64,000 bases of DNA from Salinihabitans flavidus. Its GTDB lineage: Bacteria; Pseudomonadota; Alphaproteobacteria; Rhodobacterales; Rhodobacteraceae. Location of the stretch: the NCBI RefSeq assembly GCF_900110425.1, contig NZ_FODS01000006.1, positions 121,767 through 185,766 of the forward strand, written 5' to 3'. Positions 9,555 to 17,907 of the stretch are shown one piece after another (the first letter of the stretch is position 1; each line of letters opens with the position of its first letter). Under the pieces are notes generated by a model. It was given only the letters and a program-made list of their open reading frames with translations, was not told the origin of the DNA and did no database searches. Both the position numbers and the translations under genes were made by a program.

Positions 9555-9816
9555 CGAATCAGGGTTAACGCTCTGAAAACGCTGAAAAACACGTTTCGGT
9601 ATCACGTCGGTAAAACGTCGGTATCGCGTCGGTGGTGAAAACTGTGCCGCGCCCATTCAGACCCCTGTGAACACGGCGCGCGTTGCTTTTTCGAGTATTT
9701 GCGGAACAAAGAAAAGGGCAGGGCGCCTGCCGCATCTTCTCGGGCAAAATATCCCGGGGTCCGGGGCAGAGCCCCGGGGCCTGCGCGGCCTGAGCGCAAA
9801 CGATCAGAGCGCGCCG
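9555..9816 (+). repeat. Dispersed ~262-bp intergenic repeat, copy A
   Basis: This stretch fills most of the 344-bp gap between the alcohol dehydrogenase and glnE and is nearly the same sequence as 59031-59292. It begins CGAATCAGGGTTAACG, has three CGTCGGT units at about 9605-9633, a central hairpin with arms GGCAGG (9717-9722) and CCTGCC (9726-9731), and a second GC hairpin CCGGGGC-AGA-GCCCCGG at 9761-9777. No coding frame is convincing. It may act as a terminator, but the shared 5' half is not explained by that. Confidence 0.85.
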
Positions 9817-9885
9817 GGAGGCGCACACTCAGGTCGGGCGCGCGGATGATTGACCTTCCCCGCCGCGCGCAGCACTGTCTGCCGC

Positions 9886-12681
9886 ATGAGCATCGAATCC
9901 CGCATCACCCGCCTGCCGCGCGCGTTCGAGCCTGACCGGGCGGACGAGGCCCGCGAAAGGGTGCCCGCGCTCTCCGGCGATGCCGCGGCGCTGATCGGGG
10001 GCGCGGCGGGGTCGTCGCCCTATCTGGCCGGGTTGATCGCCAAAGAGGCCGACTGGATGCCGGAGGCATTCGATGCGCCGGAGGAGTCGCTCGATGCCGT
10101 GTTCGAGGCGCTGCGGCAGGGCGCGCCGGACAGGCGGGCGGAGGATCTGCGCGCGGCCAAGCGGCGGGTGGCGCTGCTGACGGCGTTGGCCGATCTCGGC
10201 GGGATCTGGCCGCTGGAGGAGGTCACGCGCCGCCTGACAGCCTTCGCCGATCTGGCGGTGCAGCTCGCGCTGGAGGCGACGGTGGGCACCGAGATCCGGC
10301 GCGGCAAGCTGCCCGGCGCGCGTGAGGAGGACATCGCGCAGGCCGGCGGCATGGTGGCGCTGGCGATGGGCAAGATGGGCGCGGATGAGCTGAACTACAG
10401 TTCCGACATCGACCTGATCTGCCTGTTCGACGAGACGCGATACGACCGGGACGATTACCACGACGCGCGCGCCTCTCTGGTGCGGGCGACGCGGCGCATG
10501 GCGGCGATGCTGAGCGATCTGACCGGCGAGGGCTATGTCTTTCGCACCGATCTGCGACTGCGGCCCGACCCGTCCGTGACGCCCGTCTGCATGACGATGG
10601 AGGCCGCCGAACGCTACTATGAGAGCCTTGGGCGCACATGGGAGCGCGCCGCCTATATCAAGGCGCGCGCCGCGGCGGGCGACATCGCCGCAGGGGAGGG
10701 GTTTCTCGAGACGCTGAGACCCTTCGTCTGGCGGCGGCATCTCGATTTCGCGGCGATCGACGACGCGCACAACATGCGGCTGCGCATCCGCGCGCACAAG
10801 GGCACCGGCGGGGCGATCGCGCTTGAGGGGCACGACATGAAGCTGGGCCGGGGCGGTATCCGCGAGATCGAGTTCTTCACCCAGACGCGGCAGCTCATCG
10901 CCGGGGGGCGCGATGCCGAACTGCGGCTGCGCGGCACGGTTCCGGCGCTCGCGCGGCTGGCCGAGAAGGGCTGGGTGCCCGAGGAGGCGGCGGAGGTCCT
11001 CAGCCGTCATTACCGCGCCCACCGCGAAGTAGAGCACCGGCTTCAGATGATCAACGACGCGCAGACCCATAACCTGCCGAAATCGGCGGAGGGGTTCGAG
11101 CGGCTCGCCTGCCTGATGGGCACCGATGCGGCCGCCCTGCGCAAGGAGGTTGCCGGGCGGCTCGAAGAGGTGCATGCGCTGACCGAGAGCTTCTTTGCCC
11201 CCGACACCGCCCCGTCCGAAGAGCCTGACCTGCCAGAGATCGATGGCGATGTGGTGCAACGCTGGTACAGCTATCCGGCGCTGCGTTCGGGGCGCGCGGT
11301 GGAGATCTTCAAGCGGCTGCGGCCCGAGCTTCTGGGCCGACTGGCGCGCACCGCGCGGCCCGAGGAATCGCTGGCCGCGCTGGACGGGTTCCTCGCCGGG
11401 CTGCCGGCCGGGGTGCAGGTCTTTTCCCTCTTCGAGGCCAATCCGCAGCTGATCGATCTGCTGGTGGATATTGTCGGCACCGCGCCAAAGCTCGCGCGGC
11501 ACCTGTCGCGCAACCCTCAGGTGTTCGACGCGGTCATCGGCGGCGATTTCTTCGCGCCATGGCCGGGGCTGGAGGTGCTGTGCGCCGATCTGTCGGACGT
11601 GATGGGCCGCGAGGAGGATTACGAGCGCAAGCTCGATGCCGCGCGCCGCTGGGCGCGGGAGTGGCATTTCCGCATAGGTGTGCATCACCTGCGCGGTTTG
11701 ATCGGGGCCGATGAGGCGGGCGCGCAGTATGCCGATCTCGCCGAAAGCTGCCTTGCCGCGCTCTGGCCCGAGGTAGTGGCGAAATTCGCCGAGAAGCACG
11801 GACCCGCGCCGGGGCACGGGGCGATGGTGCTTGGCATGGGATCGCTCGGGGTGCGGCGGCTTCATGCGCGCTCCGATCTCGATCTGATCGTGATCTATGA
11901 CGCGGACGGGGTGGAGCAGTCCGAGGGGCGGCGGCCGCTGGCGGCGCGCACCTATTACGCGCGGCTCACGCAGGCGCTTGTCACCGCGATGACCGCGCCG
12001 ATGGCCGAGGGGCGGCTTTACGAGGTGGACATGCGGCTGCGCCCATCGGGCACGCAGGGGCCGGTGGCCACGTCGCTGGCGTCGTTCCGCGACTATCAGC
12101 TCAACCAGGCGTGGACGTGGGAACATCTGGCGCTGACGCGGGCGCGGGCGGTGGCCGGGCAGCCGGAATTGATGCAGCAGGTCGAGGCGTTCCGCGCCGA
12201 GATCCTGACCCGGCCCTGCGATGCGGGCCGGGTACGCCGCGACTGGCAGGAGATGCGCGCGCGGATCGCCGCGGCCCGGGCACCAGCGGGGATCTGGGAT
12301 GCCAAGATCGGCGCGGGGCGGCTTCAGGATGTGGAGCTTGCCGCGCAGGCGGCCTCTCTGCTGTCGGGGCAGGGGGCGCGGACGGTGCGCGATGCCTTTG
12401 CCGATGCGGTCGAGGCGGGCATTCTGGAGCAGACGCAGCGCGTGGCGCTGGAGGAGTCCTACGAACTGTGCTGGACGGTGCAGGTGGTCTCGCGTCTGCT
12501 CAGCGAGTCGGCGCTGGACCCGGAGGCGATTGGCGAGGGCGGGCGCGCCTTCCTGCTGCGCGAAACCGGGGCGGAGACGCTGGAGGAGCTCGAGGGCGCG
12601 CTGGAAGGCCGGATCGAACGGGCCGAGCGGGTGATCGGCGCGATGCTGAAGGGGGCAGGAGATGACGGACGATCCGAATGA
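9886..12681 (+). CDS. glnE: Bifunctional glutamine synthetase adenylyltransferase/deadenylase
   Basis: GlnE adenylylates and deadenylylates glutamine synthetase in response to PII, tuning ammonia assimilation. The 931-residue protein has the expected duplicated nucleotidyltransferase fold: the N-terminal deadenylylating half with GKMGADELNYSSDIDLICLF and the C-terminal adenylylating half with GMGSLGVRRLHARSDLDLIVIYD. The ATG at 9886 (MSIESRITRLP) was chosen; the next ATG upstream, 36 nt away, adds an atypical tail. The last 20 nt overlap the start of the next gene in another frame, implying coupled translation. Confidence 0.95.
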   Translation: MSIESRITRLPRAFEPDRADEARERVPALSGDAAALIGGAAGSSPYLAGLIAKEADWMPEAFDAPEESLDAVFEALRQGAPDRRAEDLRAAKRRVALLTALADLGGIWPLEEVTRRLTAFADLAVQLALEATVGTEIRRGKLPGAREEDIAQAGGMVALAMGKMGADELNYSSDIDLICLFDETRYDRDDYHDARASLVRATRRMAAMLSDLTGEGYVFRTDLRLRPDPSVTPVCMTMEAAERYYESLGRTWERAAYIKARAAAGDIAAGEGFLETLRPFVWRRHLDFAAIDDAHNMRLRIRAHKGTGGAIALEGHDMKLGRGGIREIEFFTQTRQLIAGGRDAELRLRGTVPALARLAEKGWVPEEAAEVLSRHYRAHREVEHRLQMINDAQTHNLPKSAEGFERLACLMGTDAAALRKEVAGRLEEVHALTESFFAPDTAPSEEPDLPEIDGDVVQRWYSYPALRSGRAVEIFKRLRPELLGRLARTARPEESLAALDGFLAGLPAGVQVFSLFEANPQLIDLLVDIVGTAPKLARHLSRNPQVFDAVIGGDFFAPWPGLEVLCADLSDVMGREEDYERKLDAARRWAREWHFRIGVHHLRGLIGADEAGAQYADLAESCLAALWPEVVAKFAEKHGPAPGHGAMVLGMGSLGVRRLHARSDLDLIVIYDADGVEQSEGRRPLAARTYYARLTQALVTAMTAPMAEGRLYEVDMRLRPSGTQGPVATSLASFRDYQLNQAWTWEHLALTRARAVAGQPELMQQVEAFRAEILTRPCDAGRVRRDWQEMRARIAAARAPAGIWDAKIGAGRLQDVELAAQAASLLSGQGARTVRDAFADAVEAGILEQTQRVALEESYELCWTVQVVSRLLSESALDPEAIGEGGRAFLLRETGAETLEELEGALEGRIERAERVIGAMLKGAGDDGRSE

Positions 12682-12934
12682 TCCGCGCGGGCTGATCCGC
12701 GAAGCCTACCGGATCGAGGGGATCGACGCGGCGCAGTGCCGGTCGATCTTTCTCGATTGGGCGCTGCGGGTGCCGGAGGGGCAGGACACGAAGGACCTGA
12801 TCGCGGCGCTTCTGGAGCGCTATGGCGCGGCGCATCCCGATCATCCGATGACCGGGGTGCTGCGTCAGGGGCTGGACGGCATGCCCGCGCCGCGCCGGCG
12901 CGGGGGGTGGCGCTCCCGGTCCCGCTCCCACTGA
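12662..12934 (+). CDS. Small conserved-looking protein of unknown function overlapping glnE
   Basis: A 90-residue acidic-to-basic protein whose ATG lies 20 nt before the end of glnE, preceded by GGGGGCAGGAG as a ribosome binding site. It reads MTDDPNDPRGLIREAYRIEG, then a helical segment with DTKDLIAALLERYG, and ends in an Arg/Ser-rich tail (RRRGGWRSRSRSH). No signal peptide, membrane segment or known motif is seen. The overlap with glnE and the strong ribosome site argue that it is real. I do not recognise the family. Confidence 0.7.
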   Translation: MTDDPNDPRGLIREAYRIEGIDAAQCRSIFLDWALRVPEGQDTKDLIAALLERYGAAHPDHPMTGVLRQGLDGMPAPRRRGGWRSRSRSH

Positions 12935-13111
12935 CGGCCGGTTTGCACGCCTTGGTTGCGCGGGGCTGGAAACACTTGCCTGTGTCGCCCGCTATTGTCT
13001 CCCATTTGTCAAAAATCCGCCCCATTGCGGGGTCAAACCGGCCCGGCGTGCGGGATCATCCGCAAGCGGGCAGTGACAGAATGAGGGCCGGCACGGCCTC
13101 GGAGGACGAGT

Positions 13112-13798
13112 ATGACGTATTTTCGACTTATGGCGGTGGCGTTGATCGGGCTGAGCGTTTCGGCGTGCGGCACGATGCAGACCGCGACGCGGAACGTGCC
13201 GCTGGATCACGAAGCGATGGACATGGCGACCCCGGCGCCGTCCTATGACGTGGCGGGGGTGCGGGTGACGGTGCCCGCGACCCTCGAAGTGTCGGAGGCG
13301 AACCGCTATTACCCCAGCGGCGACATCGTCTGGCGCGGCGATGCGCGGGGCAACCGGCATGAGCAGGTGAAGGCGATCTTCGAGCAGTCCGCAGATCTGG
13401 GCCTGAGCGGTGTGGCCGGCGCGATGCCGGTCGAGGTGGAGATCGTGGTCAGGCGGTTCCACGCGCTGACCGAGAAGACCCGCTATACCGTGGGCGGGGT
13501 GCATTCGATCACCTTCGACGTGACGCTGCGCGATCCGGCGAGCGGCGCCATCCTGCGCGGCCCGCGCGAGATCCGGGCCAATCTGGAAGGCTATGGCGGG
13601 CAGCAGGCGGTCGAGGCGGAGGCCAAGGGGCTGACGCAGAAATATCGCATCACGCAGCATCTGGCGCGGGTGATCCGCGAGGAGCTGACGCAGGCGTCGG
13701 GATACGTCAGCCCGGCCGGTGGAATCACGCGGCGGGTGGAGCCCGTCGCGCCGCTTGTCGCGCAGGACGCGCGGGATACGCGGCGCGACGCGATCTGA
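13112..13798 (+). CDS. Outer-membrane-type lipoprotein (DUF6778-like)
   Basis: The 228-residue product starts MTYFRLMAVALIGLSVSACG, a short signal peptide with a clear lipobox (SVSAC) and Cys near residue 19. The body is beta-rich and ends in a basic helical tail. I associate it with a Rhodobacterales lipoprotein family annotated DUF6778, from memory only. The ribosome site CGGAGGACGAGT precedes the ATG. The 177-nt gap upstream has no recognised feature. Function is unknown. Confidence 0.75.
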   Translation: MTYFRLMAVALIGLSVSACGTMQTATRNVPLDHEAMDMATPAPSYDVAGVRVTVPATLEVSEANRYYPSGDIVWRGDARGNRHEQVKAIFEQSADLGLSGVAGAMPVEVEIVVRRFHALTEKTRYTVGGVHSITFDVTLRDPASGAILRGPREIRANLEGYGGQQAVEAEAKGLTQKYRITQHLARVIREELTQASGYVSPAGGITRRVEPVAPLVAQDARDTRRDAI

Positions 13799-13835
13799 TC
13801 TTCCCCTTTCGGCGCGATGGCAGTAGGGAGGGCGC

Positions 13836-15032
13836 ATGACAACGCCCTCCCTTCCGCATGTGCGGCTCAAACCGAAGGCCAACGCGCGCGCGATCCGCCA
13901 CGGCTTTCCATGGGTCTATGACAATGAGCTGGTCACCGACCGGCGCACCAAGGCGCTTGCGCCTGGCACGGTGGCAGTGCTGGAGGATGACGCGCGCGCG
14001 CCGATGGGCCTTGTGGCGGTCAACCCGAAATCGCGCATCATCTGCCGGATGCTGGAGCCGGGCGGGCAGGCCGCGCCCGATGAGGCGTGGTTCGCGGCGC
14101 GCATCGCGCGGGCGCTTTCGCTGCGCGAGCGGCTGTATCCGGCGCCCTTCTACCGGCTGATCCATGCGGAGGCGGACGGGCTTCCGGGTGTGGTGATCGA
14201 CCGTTTCGGCGATGTGGCGGTGATCCAGCCCAACGCGGCCTGGGCCGAGGTGTATCTGGAGCCGCTGGTCGCGGCGCTGCGCGAGGTGACGGGGATCGCG
14301 GTGGTGATCAAGAACGCCGCCGGACGGGCCCGAACGCTCGAAGGGCTGGATGATGAGACCCGCGTTCTGTGCGGGCAGGCGCCCGAGGGCGCGGTGCCGG
14401 TGGAGATGAACGGCGCGAGTTATATGGCCGATCTGACTGGCGGGCAGAAAACCGGGCTGTATTACGATCAGCGGCCCAACCATGCCTTTGCCGCGCGGCT
14501 CGCGCCGGGGGCGCGGGTGCTCGATGTCTTTTCGCATGTGGGCGGGTTTGCACTGGCGGCGCTGGCGGGCGGCGCGGCAAGCGCGCTGTCGGTGGACGGA
14601 TCGGCCCCGGCGCTGGCGTTGGCCGAGCAGGGCGCGCGCGCCAGCGGGGTCGCGGATCGGTTCGAGACGCGCCGCGGCGATGCCTTCGACACGATGGCCG
14701 CATTGGCCGGGGAGGGGGAGACCTTCGATCTGGTAATCTGCGACCCGCCCGCCTTCGCACCGTCAAAGCAGACACTTGAGAAAGGGCTGCGCGCCTATGA
14801 GCGGGTGGCGCGGATGGCCGCGGAACTGGTGGCCGAGGGCGGGTATCTGGTCTTGTGTTCCTGTTCCCATGCCGCCGATCTGACGCGGTTCCGGGGGGCC
14901 TGCGCGCGCGGGATCGGCAAGGCGGGGCGGCAGGGTGTGTTGATCCACACCGGTTTTGCCGGGGCGGATCATCCGCTTTTGCCGCAACTGGCCGAGAGCG
15001 GGTATCTCAAGGCGCTGTTCTTCCGGCTGTGA
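13836..15032 (+). CDS. RlmI/RlmK-type class I SAM-dependent rRNA cytosine methyltransferase
   Basis: The 398-residue protein has an N-terminal PUA-like domain (HGFPWVYDNEL), a central EEHEE-type insert, and a C-terminal Rossmann methyltransferase domain with DLTGGQKTGLYYDQRPN, VLDVFSHVGGFALAAL and the catalytic-region DPPAFAPSK. E. coli RlmI makes m5C1962 of 23S rRNA; the same target is likely but not shown. The stop overlaps the GTG start of the downstream PIN gene by 4 nt (GTGA), so the pair should be translationally coupled. Confidence 0.88.
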   Translation: MTTPSLPHVRLKPKANARAIRHGFPWVYDNELVTDRRTKALAPGTVAVLEDDARAPMGLVAVNPKSRIICRMLEPGGQAAPDEAWFAARIARALSLRERLYPAPFYRLIHAEADGLPGVVIDRFGDVAVIQPNAAWAEVYLEPLVAALREVTGIAVVIKNAAGRARTLEGLDDETRVLCGQAPEGAVPVEMNGASYMADLTGGQKTGLYYDQRPNHAFAARLAPGARVLDVFSHVGGFALAALAGGAASALSVDGSAPALALAEQGARASGVADRFETRRGDAFDTMAALAGEGETFDLVICDPPAFAPSKQTLEKGLRAYERVARMAAELVAEGGYLVLCSCSHAADLTRFRGACARGIGKAGRQGVLIHTGFAGADHPLLPQLAESGYLKALFFRL

Positions 15033-15568
15033 GGCTGCTTCTGGATACCTGCGTTCTTTACCCCACGGTGATGCGCGAGGTGATTCTGGGCGTGGCGGCG
15101 GCGGGCGGGTTCACGCCGCTGTGGTCGGCGCGCATCCTTGAGGAATGGGCGCGGGCGGCGCGCAAGATCGGTCCCGGCGGAGAGGCGCAGGCGCGCGCGG
15201 AGATCGCGCTCGTGCGCGCGCAGTGGCCGGAGGCGGAGGTGGTCTGGGACCCGAAGCTGGAGGCGCGGCTGTGGCTGCCGGATGCGGCGGATGTGCACGT
15301 GCTGGCAGCCGCGATTGCCGGGGCGGCCGAGGGGATCGTGACGGTCAACGCGCGCGATTTTCCGCAAAGGGTGCTGGCGCGCGAGGGTCTGCGGCGGCTC
15401 GATCCCGATCAGCTCTTGCATGGGATATGGACCGCCGATCCGGAACTGGTGGAGACGGTGGCGCGCGCGGTGCAGGCGCAGGCCGAGCGGCTTTCGGGGG
15501 AGGACTGGCCGATGCGGGCGCTTTTGAAGAAGGCGCGTCTTCCGAAGCTGGGCAAGGCGCTGGGATAA
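15029..15568 (+). CDS. PIN domain protein
   Basis: The 179-residue product begins LLLDTCVLYPTVMREVI and later has DAADVHVLAAAI and VTVNARDFP, the spaced acidic residues of a PIN-type metal-dependent RNase fold. The GTG start at 15029 overlaps the methyltransferase stop by 4 nt. No antitoxin-like gene is beside it, so a VapC toxin role is not supported. Single PIN proteins of this type lie next to rRNA or tRNA modification genes in Rhodobacterales, and RNA processing is plausible. A powerful inverted repeat begins 2 nt after the stop. Confidence 0.78.
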   Translation: MRLLLDTCVLYPTVMREVILGVAAAGGFTPLWSARILEEWARAARKIGPGGEAQARAEIALVRAQWPEAEVVWDPKLEARLWLPDAADVHVLAAAIAGAAEGIVTVNARDFPQRVLAREGLRRLDPDQLLHGIWTADPELVETVARAVQAQAERLSGEDWPMRALLKKARLPKLGKALG

Positions 15569-15570
15569 CG

Positions 15571-15635
15571 CATCCCCGCCTTGCCGGGCAAAGGGCCCAC
15601 TCGCCCGCCCCCCTTCGCCCGGCAAGGCGGGGATG
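15571..15635. terminator. Very long inverted repeat between convergent genes
   Basis: Two 25-base arms (15571-15595 and 15611-15635) are reverse complements apart from one position that still pairs as G-U, around a 15-nt loop. The hairpin sits between the plus-strand PIN gene and the minus-strand M48 gene, so it could end transcription from both sides. No T-run follows either arm, so it may instead block RNA decay or act with Rho. Confidence 0.7.
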
Positions 15636-15733
15636 GAGCCATGGCGCCGCGCACGGTGGCGGCGCGAGGCAGGAGTATTTGGCAAATGTGAAGGGGCGCG
15701 GACGCGTGTTCTGGCGGGCGGCGTGCGCGCAGA

Positions 15734-16426
15734 TCAGCGCAGCGCGGTGTCCCATTTGCGTTCCAGCGTCTCGATCGCCGCGATCCGCTCTGCCGTCTTG
15801 GGATGGCTCATCAGCCATGCGGGGGCGGCGCCCCGGCCCGATTGCGTGAGCGCGTCGAGCTTGTGAAAGAGCGATTTCTGCGGCGCGGTGCCGATTCCCG
15901 ATTTGGTCAGCAGCGCGGCGGCGTAGGCATCGGCCTCGTATTCGTCCGAGCGCGACAGCCGCGCGGCCAGAAGCGAGGTGAGCGTGTTGGCGATAAAGAC
16001 GCCGATGCCGGGCAGGAAGCGCGACAGCACCATCGCCATCGCGGTGCGCAGCGCGTTCTGCCCCGAGAAGTCGATCATCCGGCGACGCGAATGGCCGAGC
16101 GCGACATGGCCCAGCTCATGCGCGATGACGGACGCTATTTCCTCGCCCGTGACCTCGCCGTTGCGGTAGCGGTCATAAAACCCGCGGGTGATGAAGATCC
16201 GCCCGTCGGGGGCGGCGAGGCCGTTGACCGGCGCGATCTCGTAGATGTGCACGCGGATGCGGGGCAGGTCGAGCGCTTTGGCCATGCGGTTCAGCAGCGC
16301 GTTGAGCGAAGGGTCCGCCAGCGGCGTGGACTGCGAATCCAGCGTCTTGGCGGTGCGCCAGGCGGAGAAGTGATACATCACCAAGGCGTAGAGAATCGCC
16401 AGCAGGATCGGGGTGAAACGCAGCAT
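15734..16426 (-). CDS. M48 family metalloprotease
   Basis: The 230-residue protein starts with a hydrophobic anchor (MLRFTPILLAILYALVMY) and carries the zinc motif HELGH at about residue 104, with the third ligand region SRSDEYEADAYAA downstream. A second hydrophobic stretch (about 125-150) may dip into the membrane. It resembles HtpX/BepA-like peptidases of envelope quality control but is shorter than HtpX. It is transcribed in the same direction as the vWA gene 119 nt upstream. Confidence 0.88.
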   Translation of the reverse strand: MLRFTPILLAILYALVMYHFSAWRTAKTLDSQSTPLADPSLNALLNRMAKALDLPRIRVHIYEIAPVNGLAAPDGRIFITRGFYDRYRNGEVTGEEIASVIAHELGHVALGHSRRRMIDFSGQNALRTAMAMVLSRFLPGIGVFIANTLTSLLAARLSRSDEYEADAYAAALLTKSGIGTAPQKSLFHKLDALTQSGRGAAPAWLMSHPKTAERIAAIETLERKWDTALR

Positions 16427-16545
16427 GGGGCAGATATGGGGGCTGCGCGCGCGCGAGGCAAGACAAACCCGGCGGGCGGGGCTCCGCGCGATTGCCGCGA
16501 TACATAAGGTTTCGCACGCAAGCCACTGTCATGGCGGCGTTTTAC

Positions 16546-17730
16546 CTAGCGCGTGAGATCCTTCATGCCGCGTTCGATGCCTTCGAGGGTCATCGGCACC
16601 ATCGCATTCTCGAAGATCTCTCGGATCATCGAGATGGAATGAGTATGGCGCCAGTGCCGTTCGGGCACCGGGTTGATCCAGAGGTTCGAGGGCCATTGCG
16701 CGCGGGCGCGTTCAAGCCAGACCTGACCGGATTCGGGATTCCAGTGTTCATTGGCCCCGCCGGGATAAGCGATCTCATAGGGGGACATGGAGGCGTCGCC
16801 CACGAAGATGCATTTGTAATCGGAGCCATAGGTGTGCAGCACGTCCCACGTGGGCGTCTGGGCGTTCCAGCGGCGGCGATTGTCACGCCAGACACCTTCG
16901 TAAAGACAGTTGTGAAAATAGAAGTATTCCAGATGCTTGAACTCCGTTCTTGCAGCTGAGAACAGTTCTTCCACAACCTTGATATGCGGGTCCATGGAGC
17001 CGCCCACGTCGAGAAACAGCAGCACCTTCACGGCGTTGTGCCTCTCGGGGCGGGTCTTCACGTCGAGGTAGCCGTGTTCGGCGGTGGCGCGGATCGTTCC
17101 GTCGAGGTCCAGCTCTTCCTCGGCGCCCTGCCGGGCCCAGCGGCGCAGGCGTTTGAGCGCGACCTTGATGTTGCGGGTGCCAAGCTCCACGTCGCCATCG
17201 AGATTGCGGAACTCGCGCTTGTCCCAGACCTTCACGGCGCGGCGGTGGCGGCTTTCGTTCTGACCGATGCGCACGCCCTCGGGATTGTAGCCATAGGCGC
17301 CGAAGGGGGAGGTGCCGGCGGTGCCGATCCATTTGTTCCCGCCCTGATGGCGGCTGTCCTGCTCCTTGAGGCGCTCGCGCAGCGTCTCCATGAGCTTGTC
17401 GAAGCCGCCCAGGGCCTCGATCTCGGCCATCTCCTCCTCGGAGAGGTGTTTCTCGGCCATCTTGCGCAGCCAGTTCTCGGGCAGGTTGACGGCGTCGAGC
17501 ACGTCCTTCGGGCTGATCTGGTCCAGCCCCTTGAAGGTGGCGGCGAAGGCGCGGTCGAACTTGTCGAGATTGCGTTCGTCCTTCACCATGGCCGTGCGGG
17601 CGAGATAGTAGAACCCTTCGATGTCATAGGTTACGAGACCGGCCTTCATCGCCTCCAGAAAGGCGAGGTACTCGCGCAGGGTGACGGGAATACCGCCCGA
17701 GCGAAGGTTATCGAAGAAGGGCAGAAACAT
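16546..17730 (-). CDS. vWA domain protein (CoxE-like), MoxR partner
   Basis: The 394-residue soluble protein has a helical N-terminal half and a C-terminal von Willebrand A domain with the MIDAS motif DVGGSMD (about residue 237). CoxE-like vWA proteins work with MoxR AAA+ ATPases in maturing enzymes or envelope proteins, and a moxR gene heads this gene run. Its start lies 4 nt after the stop of the small membrane protein, implying tight coupling. The client of this pair is not evident. Confidence 0.88.
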   Translation of the reverse strand: MFLPFFDNLRSGGIPVTLREYLAFLEAMKAGLVTYDIEGFYYLARTAMVKDERNLDKFDRAFAATFKGLDQISPKDVLDAVNLPENWLRKMAEKHLSEEEMAEIEALGGFDKLMETLRERLKEQDSRHQGGNKWIGTAGTSPFGAYGYNPEGVRIGQNESRHRRAVKVWDKREFRNLDGDVELGTRNIKVALKRLRRWARQGAEEELDLDGTIRATAEHGYLDVKTRPERHNAVKVLLFLDVGGSMDPHIKVVEELFSAARTEFKHLEYFYFHNCLYEGVWRDNRRRWNAQTPTWDVLHTYGSDYKCIFVGDASMSPYEIAYPGGANEHWNPESGQVWLERARAQWPSNLWINPVPERHWRHTHSISMIREIFENAMVPMTLEGIERGMKDLTR

Positions 17731-17734
17731 GCGA

Positions 17735-17902
17735 TCAGAGGGCCATTCGGTGCACGAAGAGGGTGGCGAAGAGGCCGAGCAGCGCGAAGATCATCGCGTA
17801 GACCGCCGCATAGAGCAGGATGTCGAGCCGCTTGCCCTTGCGCCGCCTAGCGATGGTGGCGCCGGTGATGGCGCCCAGAATGGCCGCGATGATAACGATC
17901 AT
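17735..17902 (-). CDS. Small 55-residue two-helix membrane protein in the moxR-vWA run
   Basis: The short frame encodes MIVIIAAILGAITGATIARR, a basic loop RRKGKRLDILL, then a second hydrophobic helix AAVYAMIFALLGLFATLFVH. This predicts a hairpin of two membrane helices with a positively charged cytoplasmic turn. It starts 5 nt after the DUF2927 lipoprotein stop and ends 4 nt before the vWA start, so the spacing itself supports a real gene. Similar short proteins occupy this slot in relatives, by memory. Function is unknown; a membrane tether for the MoxR-vWA machine is possible. Confidence 0.78.
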   Translation of the reverse strand: MIVIIAAILGAITGATIARRRKGKRLDILLYAAVYAMIFALLGLFATLFVHRMAL

Positions 17903-17907
17903 AGGCG

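Noticed and set aside
9829..12126. Long minus-strand open frame (765 codons) over glnE
   Set aside because: Antisense to glnE and rich in Arg/His/Pro; no domain found.
15029..15568. VapBC toxin-antitoxin module
   Set aside because: The PIN protein overlaps a methyltransferase gene and no small antitoxin gene is beside it.
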